From Syngnathus acus (lineage: Eukaryota; Chordata; Actinopteri; Syngnathiformes; Syngnathidae), in NCBI RefSeq assembly GCF_901709675.1, contig NC_051108.1:1302001-1366000 (forward strand): a stretch of 64,000 nucleotides of DNA, given 5' to 3'. The position numbers and the translations under genes are program-made. This document shows, piece by piece, positions 46,201 to 58,534 of this stretch (positions are counted from its first letter, which is position 1; each line of letters starts with the position of its first letter). The notes beneath the pieces were generated by a model that did not search any database, had not been told where the DNA came from, and was given only the letters and a program-made list of their open reading frames with translations.

Positions 46201-49200
46201 AAAGGCAAACAGCATTCAAGCATCCGCCTGGTTAGCTGATCCAGATCCAATAGTTGCACCTGCAGCAACATCAACCACCTCCTTTTTGGGTTTCTCGGTG
46301 GGGTTTGCCAAGCCCCAAAACAAGAAAAGAGGCCACACGCACTTTTCAAGATGATTACACGACAGCTCACTAAACTCTTTTTTAAAAGTTTTAAGAAAAC
46401 ATCATTGTATACTGAAAGAAGAAGATCTATAAAAAATAGTAAGACATCGATTGGGCTGTCCCCAAAGACAAAGTGCAGTTGAAGCACAAGTTGGACAACA
46501 TTTGTAAAAAAAAAAAATGTGGAAATGCTAAAGCTAAAATCTACCACCCCATGAGAAGCGGCTTGGTCCAAAAAGTGTCTCCGCGAGGTTTGCCTCAGTC
46601 TCGTGTTTCGCGGCTACCTGGTGAAAGCTTTTCTCTGGTTGGCCTTGACGATGTCGTCCGGCGAAGGCGTGTCAAACGCGAACGGGACGATCTGCTCAAA
46701 TAGTCTGTGCTGCTCTTTAGCCTCGCGGGGAAAGACCAAGTGAGCGCTTCCGATTTTAGCCAGTATTTTGGCTCTTCTGTGCTGCCGCCGGCTCCGGAAG
46801 GCCAACGTGCTGGCAAAGACAGAGGGTCGAGCGAAGACCGACGCGTCCGCACCTACGGTGGGCGGCCCGGGCGAGGACGGCCCGGGCGAGGACGGCCAGG
46901 GGAAATCGTCCACGTTGTCCATGAGAGCGTTCAAATCAATACTCTGGCTTGACCTCGGGTTCTCCAGCTTGCCCCCGTTGCTTTTGGCCTCGCCTTTCGG
47001 AGCGCTTTCCACCAGATTGGACGCTAAGTCGGGCGAGCTAGGGAAGTACTGCGTCCCCGGTGAGGTTTTGCAGGCAGGACGTGGCTCCGGGAGGCCCGGC
47101 GGGCGCTTTGGCGTACCCGCTGCCTGACGGGCCTCCGGCGCCAGCTCACAAAGGTTTATCTCCACGTTTTTGGGAAGGTGGGCGACTCTGCTTTGGTGCT
47201 GCGAGGCGAGCTCGGCCAGCGAGAGAGTGGGCTGGCGTAACCCGCCTGACGCATCGCCGGTGCCCCTGAAAACGGGGCTCCGGCTGGAATGCTCCTGGAT
47301 TAAATCGGCCAATGACGGACTGCCCTTAGGATGGCAAACTGAGACGTCGCTTCCCCCCTGAGTGTTGAGACACCCCAATCCAGGAAGAGGAGGTGACGTT
47401 TTGAAGCCTGGCTGCGATATGGCGAGGCTACTCAAAGAGGCTGAAAGTAGTGAAGGGGCTGATAACATATCTAAAGACGCTAAGGTGCCCAAAGACAAAT
47501 CGTTGTCCAAAATAAGAGCTGAAGCGGCCAAACTGGACCCCTGCTGGCCCACTGCTATCTGCTCAGACATGAGCTGCGCCAGGCCAACGCCGCAAACGCC
47601 TAGCCCGCTGGCATTCGGCCGCTGGCAGACGCCAAGCGGCGGGAGCGGCGATGAAATGTCGAGCGGGTGAGGGCTCGCGAATATGTCAGTTTTGGGCGCC
47701 GCGACGGCCGCATCTGGCAGAGAGGCAAACGAGTCGGCTCCTTACCTTACGGATGCCGGTTGCAGTTGGCAAAGACGAGAGGAGGGAGAAGAAGCGCACC
47801 ACCAACCCGGAGGAACACGAGAAGGAGGGAAAAAGGCAATTCGTTAAAAATGTGTCTTCAATGTGTTTTTTTTTTTTTTTTTTTAATAAAACATAGTTTA
47901 ACTGGAAATGACTGCATTTTATTGAAACTGCTGGAAAAAGGATTCCTAGGGGTATTTGTGAACCGCAATTGGGCAATAATTCTTTCACGTACCACAGGAG
48001 GGAACCCGCTTACAACTAGTGGGACTTGTTTTGCGAATCTCCAGCTCCAAGAAAATAAAAAGTTCGGATCACGCTATTCCAGCGTTGAAAATAAAAACAA
48101 CTACAAGTACCTTTTTCGATCACAGCCGCCTGTCTGCTCCTCTGCGGTAACGGCGCTTTCTCGACGGCGGCGTTGTCGGAGACGGGGGCTGTTTTGGGGT
48201 CTTCGGAAAGAAGCACGTCCAGCGCCCTCTGTGCGTCGAAGCCACATCGGATGGCTGCCTGGTTCAACACGGAGTCCGGCATTGAGTCACCCAGCACGGC
48301 CCTCATGTGGTCCAGGCAGGAGAAGAGCTTGGCTGAGAGGCCACAACATACACCAAATGATTTGCTCAAGATATAAAATAATCATCATCGTCGCTGCTAT
48401 GAACTACGATAAAAAAGAAAAACAAATCAATGACTAAAATCAATAACTACAAATATGGTGAAGCTATCAATATGTTACCCTGCTCAAGTGGGTCCAGGTT
48501 GTGGCTAACGGTGGGGGACATGGGTACATCTTCATATTCTTCCTCCTCAAGGGGCTCCTCCTTCGGCACTTGCTTCTCTCGACGAGAGTAGATAAATTGA
48601 TTTGCTGTAGAAAGACACACAATAACAGCATATAGCCAGCAGATATAGCTGGGAAACCATCTTGCAAGCAAAAGAGGTGACGGTGCGACGATCTCAGCCG
48701 CTGTCATTGGAGGCTTTTGAGGTTTCTGCCAGTGTGAAATTTCATCACACGCTTCTTGAATGAACGCTTCTATCTATAAACCACCTGTTGCTGGTGATAT
48801 GCAGTAGTCATCTTCCACAGACTGGCCGTACATGTCATCATCTTCAAAATCTAAATATACAATATAAGAAAGGAAAGTATAAGTTAGAACTCTTTCATTG
48901 ACTGAATAGAACAGCGCATTCTTTATGTCACCTGCCTATTTATTAGGCATTTAATTAATAGCACAGTAAACGGTATCTAAACAGTTACTCTCAGGTATAT
49001 TTCACATTATTTTGACAATTTGATATGATGAAATGTCGCGAAAAGGGAATTCGGCAGATACTATACATTTATGTTTTGGCCAAAATAAGAGTTTGCGCGC
49101 TCGTTTGGCGGGCTCTAAAAACGTTTTACTAATATTACGCCTTTACCATTTCACACATTCTGTCACGTCCATATAAGACAATTTGGCGATAGGATACATT

Positions 49201-49424
49201 TGGATAACATAATGCAGTGGTTGGTAGTTGACACGACAGCAAAACAAGCTAACGCGAGCTAAGATAACCTTAGCCACTAGCGCGCGCCATTGAAAAACAC
49301 GGTAAATTAGCTTCCCAGCTAACTAGCTTAGCATGTTGCGGCCTAGCCATGAGGTTGAACCCACTCGCCGAGTTAAGGTACCTTCGTCATAGTTGTAGCC
49401 GCGGACGTTTCTATGTCGAGACAT
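40277..49424 (-). CDS. hbs1l: HBS1L translational GTPase (Dom34/Pelota partner), full-length isoform
   Basis: Eighteen exons: 49382-49424, 48785-48850, 48479-48604, 48111-48332, 43907-44015, 43574-43875, 43081-43246, 42880-42997, 42397-42543, 42057-42131, 41854-41971, 41330-41398, 41162-41266, 40979-41069, 40795-40903, 40594-40694, 40358-40502 and 40277-40288. They give 707 residues (human 684). Seen: start [17 protein letters not shown]1 N-terminal domain [27 protein letters not shown]; GTPase G1 [10 protein letters not shown]3 DAPGHKD, G4 NKMD and [10 protein letters not shown]1A-like domains 2 and 3 ending [25 protein letters not shown]1L delivers Pelota to stalled ribosomes for rescue and no-go decay. 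The last coding exon has only 12 bases, after a 69-bp in-frame intron. The promoter at 49539-49550 has a perfect NRF1 palindrome. Confidence 0.96.
44016..46613. other. hbs1l intron between the Ski7-like exon and exon 5
   Basis: About 2.6 kb. It should contain the 3' UTR and poly(A) site of the short isoform (AATAAA on the minus strand, 45971-45976). An octamer motif ATGCAAAT lies at 44981-44988. A GC-rich block (CTGGGGGGGCCCGGGGGCC near 44927) is present. No further coding exon was found. Confidence 0.5.
46614..47740 (-). CDS. hbs1l: HBS1L alternative terminal exon: Ski7-like short isoform (HBS1LV3-like)
   Basis: A single 1127-bp exon inside the hbs1l intron between exon 4 (ends 48111) and exon 5 (starts 44015). 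It is entered in phase 1, exactly the phase in which exon 4 ends, and runs 374 codons to a stop, replacing the whole GTPase part; the isoform would have 527 residues. It has Ser/Leu-rich low-complexity repeats of the [13 protein letters not shown] and [13 protein letters not shown] type, [12 protein letters not shown], and ends [20 protein letters not shown]. This agrees with the organisation of human HBS1L variant 3, which bridges the cytoplasmic exosome and the SKI complex as yeast Ski7 does. The acceptor is unusual (GTAAGGTAAG then exon). Possible poly(A) signal (minus strand) at 45971-45976. Confidence 0.82.
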
Positions 49425-52400
49425 TTTGGCTCATGTGTGCTTTGTGGAGCCAGCTGGGAGAAATTGAGCTCGTTTTTTGTTGTTGTTGTCGAATGTTGTG
49501 ACATGGGTGTCAGAATCCGGGAGCCATTGCGTCGTTTCTGCGCATGCGCAATACATGTCACGTGTCATACAAGTCAATAAAAAGAATAATAATCATTTTT
49601 ATTTACTGATGTAAACATACGGGCCACTGACGTCATAAAGAGTTGGTTCTTCAAAGAATTCAAGTTTAACTACTGTGGTAAACATAAGTAAACCCCGCTG
49701 ATGAATATTTTTCTAGATTGTCACTTTTCACTATGGGTTCGCTTATTATCATCAATTTGGTTGTTGCTGACGTCAGCGATATAGATATATTTTTTTCATT
49801 ACACATTTCGAAAGGCTAATTATATGGCAAATGGGCTATCGCTTGTATGGCGCTTTTCTACCTTGGGTACTCAAAGTGCTTCACAAAAATAGCATGACAC
49901 ATTTGCGTGCATGCGGGGGCATCTATAGTAGCCTGCCGAGATGAAAAAGAGGAAAATGGAAATGTCAAACAATCTGATAAACGCAGGTGCAAAAAAACAA
50001 ACTTGCATTATCTCAATGGTGGAACGGGCTATGAGGTTTGTATGAAATTAGAGCAACAAAAAAAAAGACATCTGCTGAGGTGTGTGAGAATGTGCGCGGG
50101 ATATTTCGAGGATGCTAAAATAACCCAGAAGATACGTTGATCATCAAGTGCATCACACCTTAAATGTTTCCAGGGCGTCTCCAACTCAAAGCAACTCAAA
50201 ACACGGCAAAGCCACACGATGGGGATGGAAAATATTGCAAGAGATTGTGATTGTATCTCACCTAACAGATGGAGGGACAGACTGCCACACGAATGACGAA
50301 ATCACATTTGCGCTTGATGTAGAAATGACTATTGTTGCTCATGAGTGGCACTCACAGTAATCCCCAAATTTGCACAACTCATTGATACGTTTTGATCAGT
50401 GACTCAAATTAGCTGCAGCCTCGAAATAATCCATTGAAGGTTTAAACTGTTGCCATCATAAAACGTTTTTTAATTGCAATGACATTTGAACATCACTAAT
50501 CGTCATTATTCAGCCTTAAAAAGAAATGTACTTGAGTGACGCATGTGCCTCACCCTCAGCCATTTTTCAATGATTATTTGGTTTCCATGTTTTGTTGCTG
50601 TCGTTCTGACAGTGCTGCTGGCAAGTTGGGGGGGGGGGGGGGGTACCCGAAGCCCAAATGGCTGCATCATTAAAGACACGATTCAAACGAACCAATTAAC
50701 CAATTCTTTGCAAAGGTGAAAAAAGGCCGCTTGCAAACTTCCCAAACTTCGCGTCCATGCAAATCTTTGGCTGGGTGGATTGTCAGGCCGGCTTCCTGCT
50801 CACACCTACTACGACTCGTCTCATTTGCATAGCCTGGTTCGGGCTCCCCTCCATTTGGTTTCAGATAACAAGATGGAGTTTTTACTAATAGCCTCGAGGT
50901 TCAGGCAACAGTCGCAGGCATACTTACGGCGTCTCTCTTACATGCTGCAAGTCCAGGCGCTGCGTTCATTTGCATAGGTGCAAATCCAATTGAAATGCAA
51001 AGCGGCCTAAATTACCAGCGCTCCATATTTGACGCACTTGACCAAAGTTGAATAGATGACAAGTGGCACAATTACGCATGTATGCACAGGTGTACGTGGG
51101 ACGCAGGGCAAACAACGCGCTGGCCATGTGACACATTTTGATCCCAAACCAGATGATACACAACATTCAACAAGCACGGATGTTTTCAGTACAAGCCAAT
51201 GTTTTGTTTCTCAGCAATCCCTCAGCGCATTAGAAAGTACGCAGCCCATTGCCCCTGAGTGTGTCTTTAGCGGGCAAACTATTTTGATGACTGCTCGGGG
51301 ACAAAAGGCTCATCAGGCCTGATCGTAATTACAAGTGACTACGACAATACGGTCGCGTATGGAGGAACTAATACAATGCGAAGACACATTGATACAAATA
51401 AAGCATTGACCCTTCGCTTGAAAAGAACTCGTGTGCGGGCGGGCGGGGGTGAGGGGGAGGAACCAAAACAAAATTCTAATCATAATACACGCACTGCGCC
51501 CATGCAGATCCGCGGTGCGTAAATGTGATAAAAAGAAGATACAAATCACCTTTTAAAAAGCTGCTAAACTTGCTCAACTGGCCTCCGTTTGGAATAAGGA
51601 TCACGATTAGTGCATGGTTGCGCACGCAAAAACATAACGCGCGCTGAGATAACATGCTTTTTCATAAAGCATAACTGAACTTTGTGCTTTTTTTTTTTAT
51701 CTCGCCAGGTTCTAAACGCTTTGTTGGCGAGGGCGAACGTCTATATGGGCTTCTAAGAGCGCACCGCGTGCGCAAAAAAAAAAAAGAAAAAAGATAGCAG
51801 CACAATTTCACTTTCCTTCCTCGCATACCAAAAGGTCATTCCGCAATTGTTTACTTGCGCTCCATCGCTACGCTAACTTCCTTCTCCCTTGCACAAGAAC
51901 GAGAAGTAACGCTTGAAATGAGTTGTAGAAAGAAATTTGAGCGCGGAGCAGCCGGCTAAACGCGCCTTTTGGTGCGCTGCATTGTGGCACATCGTAAATT
52001 AGAAATGAGAGAGAGGCCAGGCTCACTTCGGACTTTGCAGTTTGTGTTTAATTTCAATTTGAGCGTGCGTTTTGAGCAATATCAGCACGGAAGCTTTAAA
52101 AAAAAAAAAAAAAGCAATGTTAGACTGCGTGAAAAGGCAAATCCAGTCATTCAGCTCCTAGTCGGAGTTTGGGTGCAAAGTTCCTCGCGCCCTCGCCGCC
52201 ACTGAGACCTCCGAAGAACATGCGCATGCGCATGCGCACGGAGCGGCAAATGGAGCGCGAGTTGAAGAAATGTTAGAAGATGAGAGGAGGCGGTGGTGGT
52301 GGTGCTGCTGGGACAAGGAGGAGGAGGAGGCGGAGCCGTAGTAGAAGCTGCCCGAGTTTAAATTAATGTCAACCTGCGAGCTTGCCGGGAGAAGCAAGCC

Positions 52401-52476
52401 GGCGCCGCTCAGAGCCAAAGGACGGACGCACGAGTAGCAGCCGCTTGTGAGCCGCACAACACGGGGGACGACTGAC
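49425..52476. promoter_or_regulatory. Divergent hbs1l-myb intergenic region (HMIP equivalent)
   Basis: Three kb separate the divergent start codons. Seen near hbs1l: a perfect NRF1 palindrome TGCGCATGCGCA (49539-49550) and two perfect CREs (49628-49635 and 49768-49775). In the middle: three octamer motifs (50757, 50823, 50968 region). Near myb: TGCGCATGCGCATGCGCA, overlapping NRF1 sites (52221-52238), and a GGC/GGT/GCT-rich 5' UTR. The human HBS1L-MYB interval holds long-range MYB enhancers linked to fetal haemoglobin levels; here it is far shorter. A G16 run sits at about 50627-50642. Confidence 0.65.
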
Positions 52477-55400
52477 ATGACTCGGCGCCCGAGAAACAGG
52501 TACCCACATTACCTACATTGATACAAAAAGCAAACAAACAAAAAATTACCACGTGTTTTTTCCGAGTGGAGGTGGTCCCGTTTAGAGTCTTTCCAACTAT
52601 ATTCGAGCCCTCAAAAAAATGACTCCGGTTTAGCCTGCCTGATGTTTTTTTTTTTTTATGTATTATTTTGCGCGGAGCGCGTCGATCGCGCGCGCGCAAC
52701 AGGTGGTGGTCATCTGGCGCTGCTGTCATTGTGCGTGTGCCCCCCGCGCTAAAGTGTTGGATGGGCGCGTGCCACGTTTTGACCCAATTGGACTCGCGTC
52801 AACATTTTGTTTTTCCACTTTTTAATAATAACTTCAGGGAGATTGCAAAAGGTTCGAATGCTGCATGAGTTTATTGAGTTGGAGTTATGACATCCAGTTA
52901 GTCGGTCTTGCCTTAGATCAAAGCGTTGCGAGCCCTGCAGTTTTCACTTTCACACTGAATGACATTGTAAAGTTGAATGAGCCATAGATAAGTGATTCCC
53001 ACGCTTTGCTGAGTTCGAAAATGGCACAAAAAGTAGACATGCAGGAATAATAATAAAGGTCGCAACTAATGATTATTTTATTGGACCAATCTGCCGACTA
53101 AGTTTTGACTCCGATTTCTATCCTTTTATTTCAAAAAATAAAAATGTATTGTCATAAAATCAGCCAGATTGTTTTTTTCCCAACTAAAAAGTAGTTCTCA
53201 AGCCCAAAATGTTCAATAATATCCTTTTTGCCTGAGCCTCATAATAAGCGTCGTCACGTGGCTTCACGTCATTTCCCCCATTTTAGCGAGCTAATTTTCA
53301 ACAATTGTTCTCCTTTGTACGAGGAGCTTTTGTCAGTTCAAGTTGTCAAAGTTCCTCTCGCGCGCTTGTTCTTCAATTGACATGGGGAAGTTGCGGAACG
53401 CGTTCACCTGAGAGCGGTTCCTGTTCACCTGTCGCCGTGTTGCTTCCACGCTGCACGCCGCCCGCTCTGCCTTCTCATTGGCTACAGGCCGCGTGTGCGC
53501 ACGTGCGCGTGCGTACAATGCGGTTGCAGGTCTGAACACGCCGAGCTGGTGAAATTACCTTTGCCGTGTGCCGATCCCAGTTTCTGTAGAAACCAAAAAC
53601 ATAAGAACCTGTTCATCCATAATGTGTGCCCCCCCCCCCCACCCATCTCCATGTGGGTGTCTTGGCAAAAAGCCCGCACCCAATCCTGCAAGAACGACTG
53701 GTTCTTTGGGAGTGTGCCATGAGGTCTCGCTGGAGATGAATGGAATAAGCAGACCGTCTTCTTCTCCGTTCCGCCCGCAGTGTTTACAGCAGCGAGGAGG
53801 ACGAGGAGGAGACGGAGACGTACGACCACGATTATGACGGCTCCTTGGTCAAACCCGGCAAGCGCCACCTCGGGAAAACCCGCTGGACGCGAGAGGAGGT
53901 AGGCCTTCCACAAAACCCTAGAAGGTTCTCCAACCATAACCCGTTGTTTCTTCACCAGGATGAGAAGTTGAAGAAACTCGTGGAGCTTCATGGATCGGAC
54001 GACTGGAAAGTCATTGCCAGTTTTCTTTCTGTAAGTCCGAATTCCATCTTTGTTATGCGAACAGTGTGAATGAAGTGTCTCTTTGTCTCAGCAGAACCGC
54101 TCAGATGTGCAGTGCCAGCACCGGTGGCAGAAAGTTCTCAACCCAGAACTCATCAAAGGACCTTGGACCAAAGAGGAAGACCAGCGGGTAAGAACAAAAG
54201 AAGAAAACATTAAGCCCATTAAGATAAATCAGGAAGAAAAAAATAAATCAACCTTGTGTAGGAAGTGAAAAAAAAAAAACTTCCAATGACGTGCAAGGTG
54301 TTTATTGGCCACGCCGTATAGCGGCTCGCCTTTCCGGCCAGGTGCGTCCGTAATCATTAGCGGGGCGGCTAACGTTCCGCTGGAAACTCCCTCGGCGCTC
54401 GGCAGGTGTTCTCGCTCACCTACGCAGAGATAAAGAAAGTCATGAAGGCGCCTAAGGTGTTGCGCAAGACCTTACATCCCCCCCCCCTCCCACCCCGGCA
54501 GGTGATCGAGCTGGTGCAGAAGTACGGCGCCAAGCGCTGGTCGGTGATCGCCAAGCACCTGAAGGGACGCATCGGCAAGCAGTGCCGCGAGCGCTGGCAC
54601 AACCACCTCAACCCGGAGGTGAAGAAGACCTCCTGGACCGAGGAGGAGGACCGCATCATCTACCAGGCGCACGAGAAGCTGGGCAACCGCTGGGCCGAGA
54701 TCGCCAAGCAGCTCCCCGGCAGGTGAGCGACTTCTACCCGACCATCGAAAAAGAATCGGGAATAATCGAATTGACTCGCAGGACGGATAACGCCATCAAG
54801 AACCACTGGAACTCCACCATGAGGCGGAAGGTGGAGCAGGAGGGCTACCTGCAGAGCGCCGCCTCCAGGGGCGGCGAATCGCCGCTGGGCCACGGCTACG
54901 CCAAGCCCGCCGGCCACATTTTGGCCTTCCCGCACCACCCGCCCACTCCGGCGCAGCTGGCCCACGTCTCGCCACACAACTTCACCTACATGGCCGACAC
55001 CCAACGGGTCAGTTTGGCTTTCCTATGTCGATATCGTCATCACGTGTGCTTACTTGCGCTTGGTCCAACAGTTGTCTTTCCCGACGGCCTTGCAACTGAA
55101 CATCTTGAGCATCCCTCAGCACGGAACCGCCCTCGTCCAGGTACAAAGAACTTCTTCGGTAGCACCCGCAAACAACCGACTGAAGCTCATTTTTTCTCCT
55201 GATCCTGCAGAGACACTACGGCGAGGACGACCCCGAGAAGGAAAAGCGGGTGAAAGAGATCGAACTGCTGCTCATGTCGACCGAGAACGAGCTACGAGGT
55301 CAGCCATCGCAACCGGTGAGTTGCGCTCGGCGCCGATTCTTGCTTGGAATTCACAAAATTAGCCCCAAAGTGCTGTTTGCTATTATATATCTTTGGTTGT

Positions 55401-55610
55401 TTTCAAAGCAACCAGAAGTCGCCAGTTTGTCGGTGTGGAATGAACTCGCATGTGTGTGTGTGTGTGTGACAAGACGATTTATGTGCACATGGGCTGACCC
55501 CGAGTATTCGGAGACAGCGGTTAGCTTTGTGTGAATACGGTGGAGGAAACATCTGGGGAGCCTGTTGCTGCAGAGAAGTGATGAAACAGGACCTCGGCTT
55601 GCTCCCTGTG

Positions 55611-55649
<39 letters not shown>

Positions 55650-57285
55650 ACGACCCCTTGTGCAACACAATACTACTGTCACCCTCCTGGCAACTTCAGT
55701 TCCCTTTCTGGTTTTCTTCCATTTCGACGCCCCTTGCACAGTTTGCTGTTTTTTTTTTTAGGGGGGGCAGAGGGGGGAACCTGCCCTTCATGTTCATTTT
55801 GTTTTTACTGCCCTGTCCAGATCAACTTGCCTTATCCAAGCTGGGCCAGCCAGAGCCCGTTAGCCCACACCTTGGAGAGCGTGGCCATGTCATTACCTCA
55901 ACATCAGGCGAGCGCGGCCGCCCTGCCGCTGGATCGGAGCTGCCTGCCCGAGGAGAGCGTGTCGGCCTCGCGGGCGCACGCCGGCGCCATGCCCGAGTTC
56001 ATGGAGTCCGTCATTGACTCGGTAAGCGCTTGATCGCAACGTCTCCAGTTCCGTCACTCACCTTTCCAAGCGCTGACTAAGTTTCTTTTTGCGGCGCAGT
56101 TGCTGAGCCAATCGATGAGTCCGGAGCACTCAGACAGCGAGCATCTTCCGATGAGCTCGCCTGTGGACGTGAAGGTTCCGAAGGATGACATGTGAGTGGC
56201 TATCCACGTTTTGCTTTCCAAACTCGGAGTTGGAGGCGATGACGTGAATGATGGGTGTCTTTCTGCGGCAGGTTCAACACTCCGAACATTTGTCGCTCCA
56301 TCTTGGACTCGTCTCCTTGCACTCCCACGCCTTTCAGATCGCTGCAGGAGGCCAAGTACGGGCCACTCAAGATGCTGGTGAGCAACAAATCTAAAAGTAC
56401 CTGCAAGATATTAGATGGAAAGCTGGATGTAGACGGTTCTTTGTGTCATCTCCAGCCCACTCCTTTGGATCAGCAGATGGTGGAATGCATCAAGCAGGAG
56501 CCGATGGAGTGCGCCATCGAGCACCCGCCTCTGAAGAAGATCAAACAAGAGGTAAGCAAAAAAAAAAGTGCATAAATGAAAATGAGTGGGAAGGATTCTA
56601 TTTTTTGACCATGTGTTTGACTGCAAGGTGGAGTCTCCATGTGAAAGGAGTCCATACATGCAGTGGGAAGCCCAAGAGCTCAACACGCAGCTCTTCTCGC
56701 CCAACGGCCCTGCGCAGGAAGTCCCGGTAAGTCCAACCCTCGTAATTTGTCATCATCATTTGGGCCGGTCTCAAATTTGAAGGCTTTATCTCATCCCTCA
56801 ATCAGGACTTGGTCACGAGCTCGTTGCTAAGCAAAGACGGACACAAAGGCTTCCTGCTTCCTCATAGGACCTCTCACAGCCAACTACCGGTATGCCAGCA
56901 TTATTTCAATTCATTTACTGTTCATAAGTAAATTGAAAAATATTTTTTCATCGATCATATTTTTTATTAAATTAAATTAAATTAAAATTTATTTAATATG
57001 GTTCATTTTCTCATTTATTACAAATGATCCCCCCCAAAAATGTCATGTTTGAGTCTTTTTCAATGAAAAATAGTCAATTATAATGAAATAAGCATCATTT
57101 GATGTAGAAATAACTCAAGTTGTCATTTTGTAAACCAAATGTGGTCATCAATTGTTCTCCCCTGCCAGCCACTGAATTCGTGGGAGCAGACAACGTGCGG
57201 CAAAAGCGAGGAGAGCGTGCTGGCGGCCGAAGCCAGCCGCATCAAGTACGTCAACGCCTTCCCGACGAGGACGCTGGTCGTGTAG
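52477..57285 (+). CDS. myb: c-Myb transcription factor
   Basis: Fifteen exons (52477-52499, 53781-53898, 53959-54030, 54095-54187, 54502-54722, 54782-55007, 55072-55140, 55211-55315, 55821-56021, 56100-56191, 56272-56377, 56456-56551, 56628-56726, 56806-56889, 57169-57285) give 573 residues (human 640). Start [18 protein letters not shown]. The three Myb repeats are complete: [17 protein letters not shown] (R1), [13 protein letters not shown] (R2) and [13 protein letters not shown] to [10 protein letters not shown] (R3). The activation segment keeps [11 protein letters not shown], whose LxxLL-type helix binds the CBP/p300 KIX domain. The C-terminal regulatory part keeps [36 protein letters not shown] and the end [13 protein letters not shown]. 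c-Myb is the nuclear regulator of blood stem and progenitor cells. AATAAA is at 58254-58259. Exon 4 has a CAGCAG acceptor. Confidence 0.96.
52645..52657 (+). promoter_or_regulatory. myb: Poly(T) tract in myb intron 1
   Basis: A run of 13 T lies 145 bp into intron 1. Mammalian MYB is controlled by RNA polymerase pausing at a stem-loop plus poly(U) in intron 1, so this is a candidate equivalent. I do not see a convincing stem-loop directly before it, and homopolymers are common here. Confidence 0.2.
55608..55648. repeat. (TG)n microsatellite in myb intron 8
   Basis: About 20 TG units with one CG interruption inside the intron between exons 55211-55315 and 55821-56021. A shorter TG run lies at 55451-55468. 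Confidence 0.9.
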
Positions 57286-58253
57286 ACGCCAACGTCGGCT
57301 CATATTTGGGAGAGGCCACTTGGTCAACCAACCAAAGACTATGTCATTTACTTTTTCATATACAGACGGAAAATTTGGGTTTGTTTATTTTTTATACGTT
57401 TGGGTCCTGTGTTTCTTTTTTTTTTTTTTTTATCATTGTATTAAAAGTGCGGGGATATATCATTAGCATTGGGCTGTATTTTTAATTCTGAATTTTGATA
57501 TTAATATAAATAAGTTGATTAATTTATTTTCCATGTTTTGATGTTGATTTTTCTTTTTTTATTTCAATTCCTACACAATTGACCGATGGAGCAGTGTTGG
57601 ACGATTGAAGTATTTAAGCCCTCTTAGCATTATTGCGATGATATCATAACGGATTGAAAACTGACCTATTTGTTGAATTTTATGATTTTTTTTTTTTTAA
57701 AGGCTGTAATGGGTCTTGTTATAATTTCAAGTGTTTGGTGCTCATGTCACCTTTTGTTAAACACAAACGTACCGAACAAGCTGTGTTAATGTCAGTCATG
57801 TTTTACGCCGTGGAAAGGGACCACTTTATAAGTATTAAGTGTTTACCACATTGTCACCTTTTAATTTCACTCAGATTTTCTTTTTTTTTTTATCATAGGA
57901 AAGTATTCAATGAACAAACTTTTTTTTTTTATCATCAAAAAGCCAGCAGGATTGACTTCAAGTTGCACTTGAGTTTCAACCATTTTGTAAAAAGAAAAAA
58001 AAAAAGTAGTAAACACTGCTATTTCATGAAAACTAAAACTGTGCATGTTTTTTTGGAGAAACATGTATTTGAATAGTTTTGTGTTCTGCATATTCAATCG
58101 GCATCTTACGGTAGCCCATTTCAAACACTGTCTTTTTAAATATCTTTTTTTTTATACGCCTTGTTTAATATTAGTTGTGCAGAAATCATTTTATAAAAAC
58201 ATTTATACAAGCCAAGTTTTCACATTTTTGATACTTTTCTATACTGCCTAGTC

Positions 58254-58259
58254 AATAAA
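58254..58259 (+). terminator. myb: myb poly(A) signal (AATAAA)
   Basis: AATAAA followed by a GTGTGTTGTTTTT downstream element. It gives a 3' UTR of almost 1 kb, AT-rich with several TTTTTTT runs and an unconvincing 140-codon ORF. Confidence 0.7.
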
Positions 58260-58483
58260 GTGTGTTGTTTTTACTACAATCTTGTGCTCAGAATTGTTTG
58301 TGTATTTAAAGATTTCTGTGGGCGGGGGGGGAAGGGTGACAGAGGTTATGATCTTGCACAGGGAGGCCCGAGCAGACTTTCACATTTGGAATTATACCGC
58401 ACCGAAAAACTCCCCCCGAAACCCGAAAGCCCATGAGACACACAGACACCTGCTTTCACTGAGGGAGAAGGCAGCTGTGTGTG

Positions 58484-58485
<2 letters not shown>

Positions 58486-58530
<45 letters not shown>

Positions 58531-58534
58531 GTGT
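58486..58534. repeat. (GT)n microsatellite downstream of myb
   Basis: More than 20 GT units with single-base interruptions, about 230 bp past the myb poly(A) signal. Confidence 0.9.

Noticed and set aside
47667-48437. 256-codon plus-strand ORF
   Set aside because: Lies antisense across hbs1l exon 4 and the Ski7-like exon start and contains a poly(T) tract; a shadow frame.
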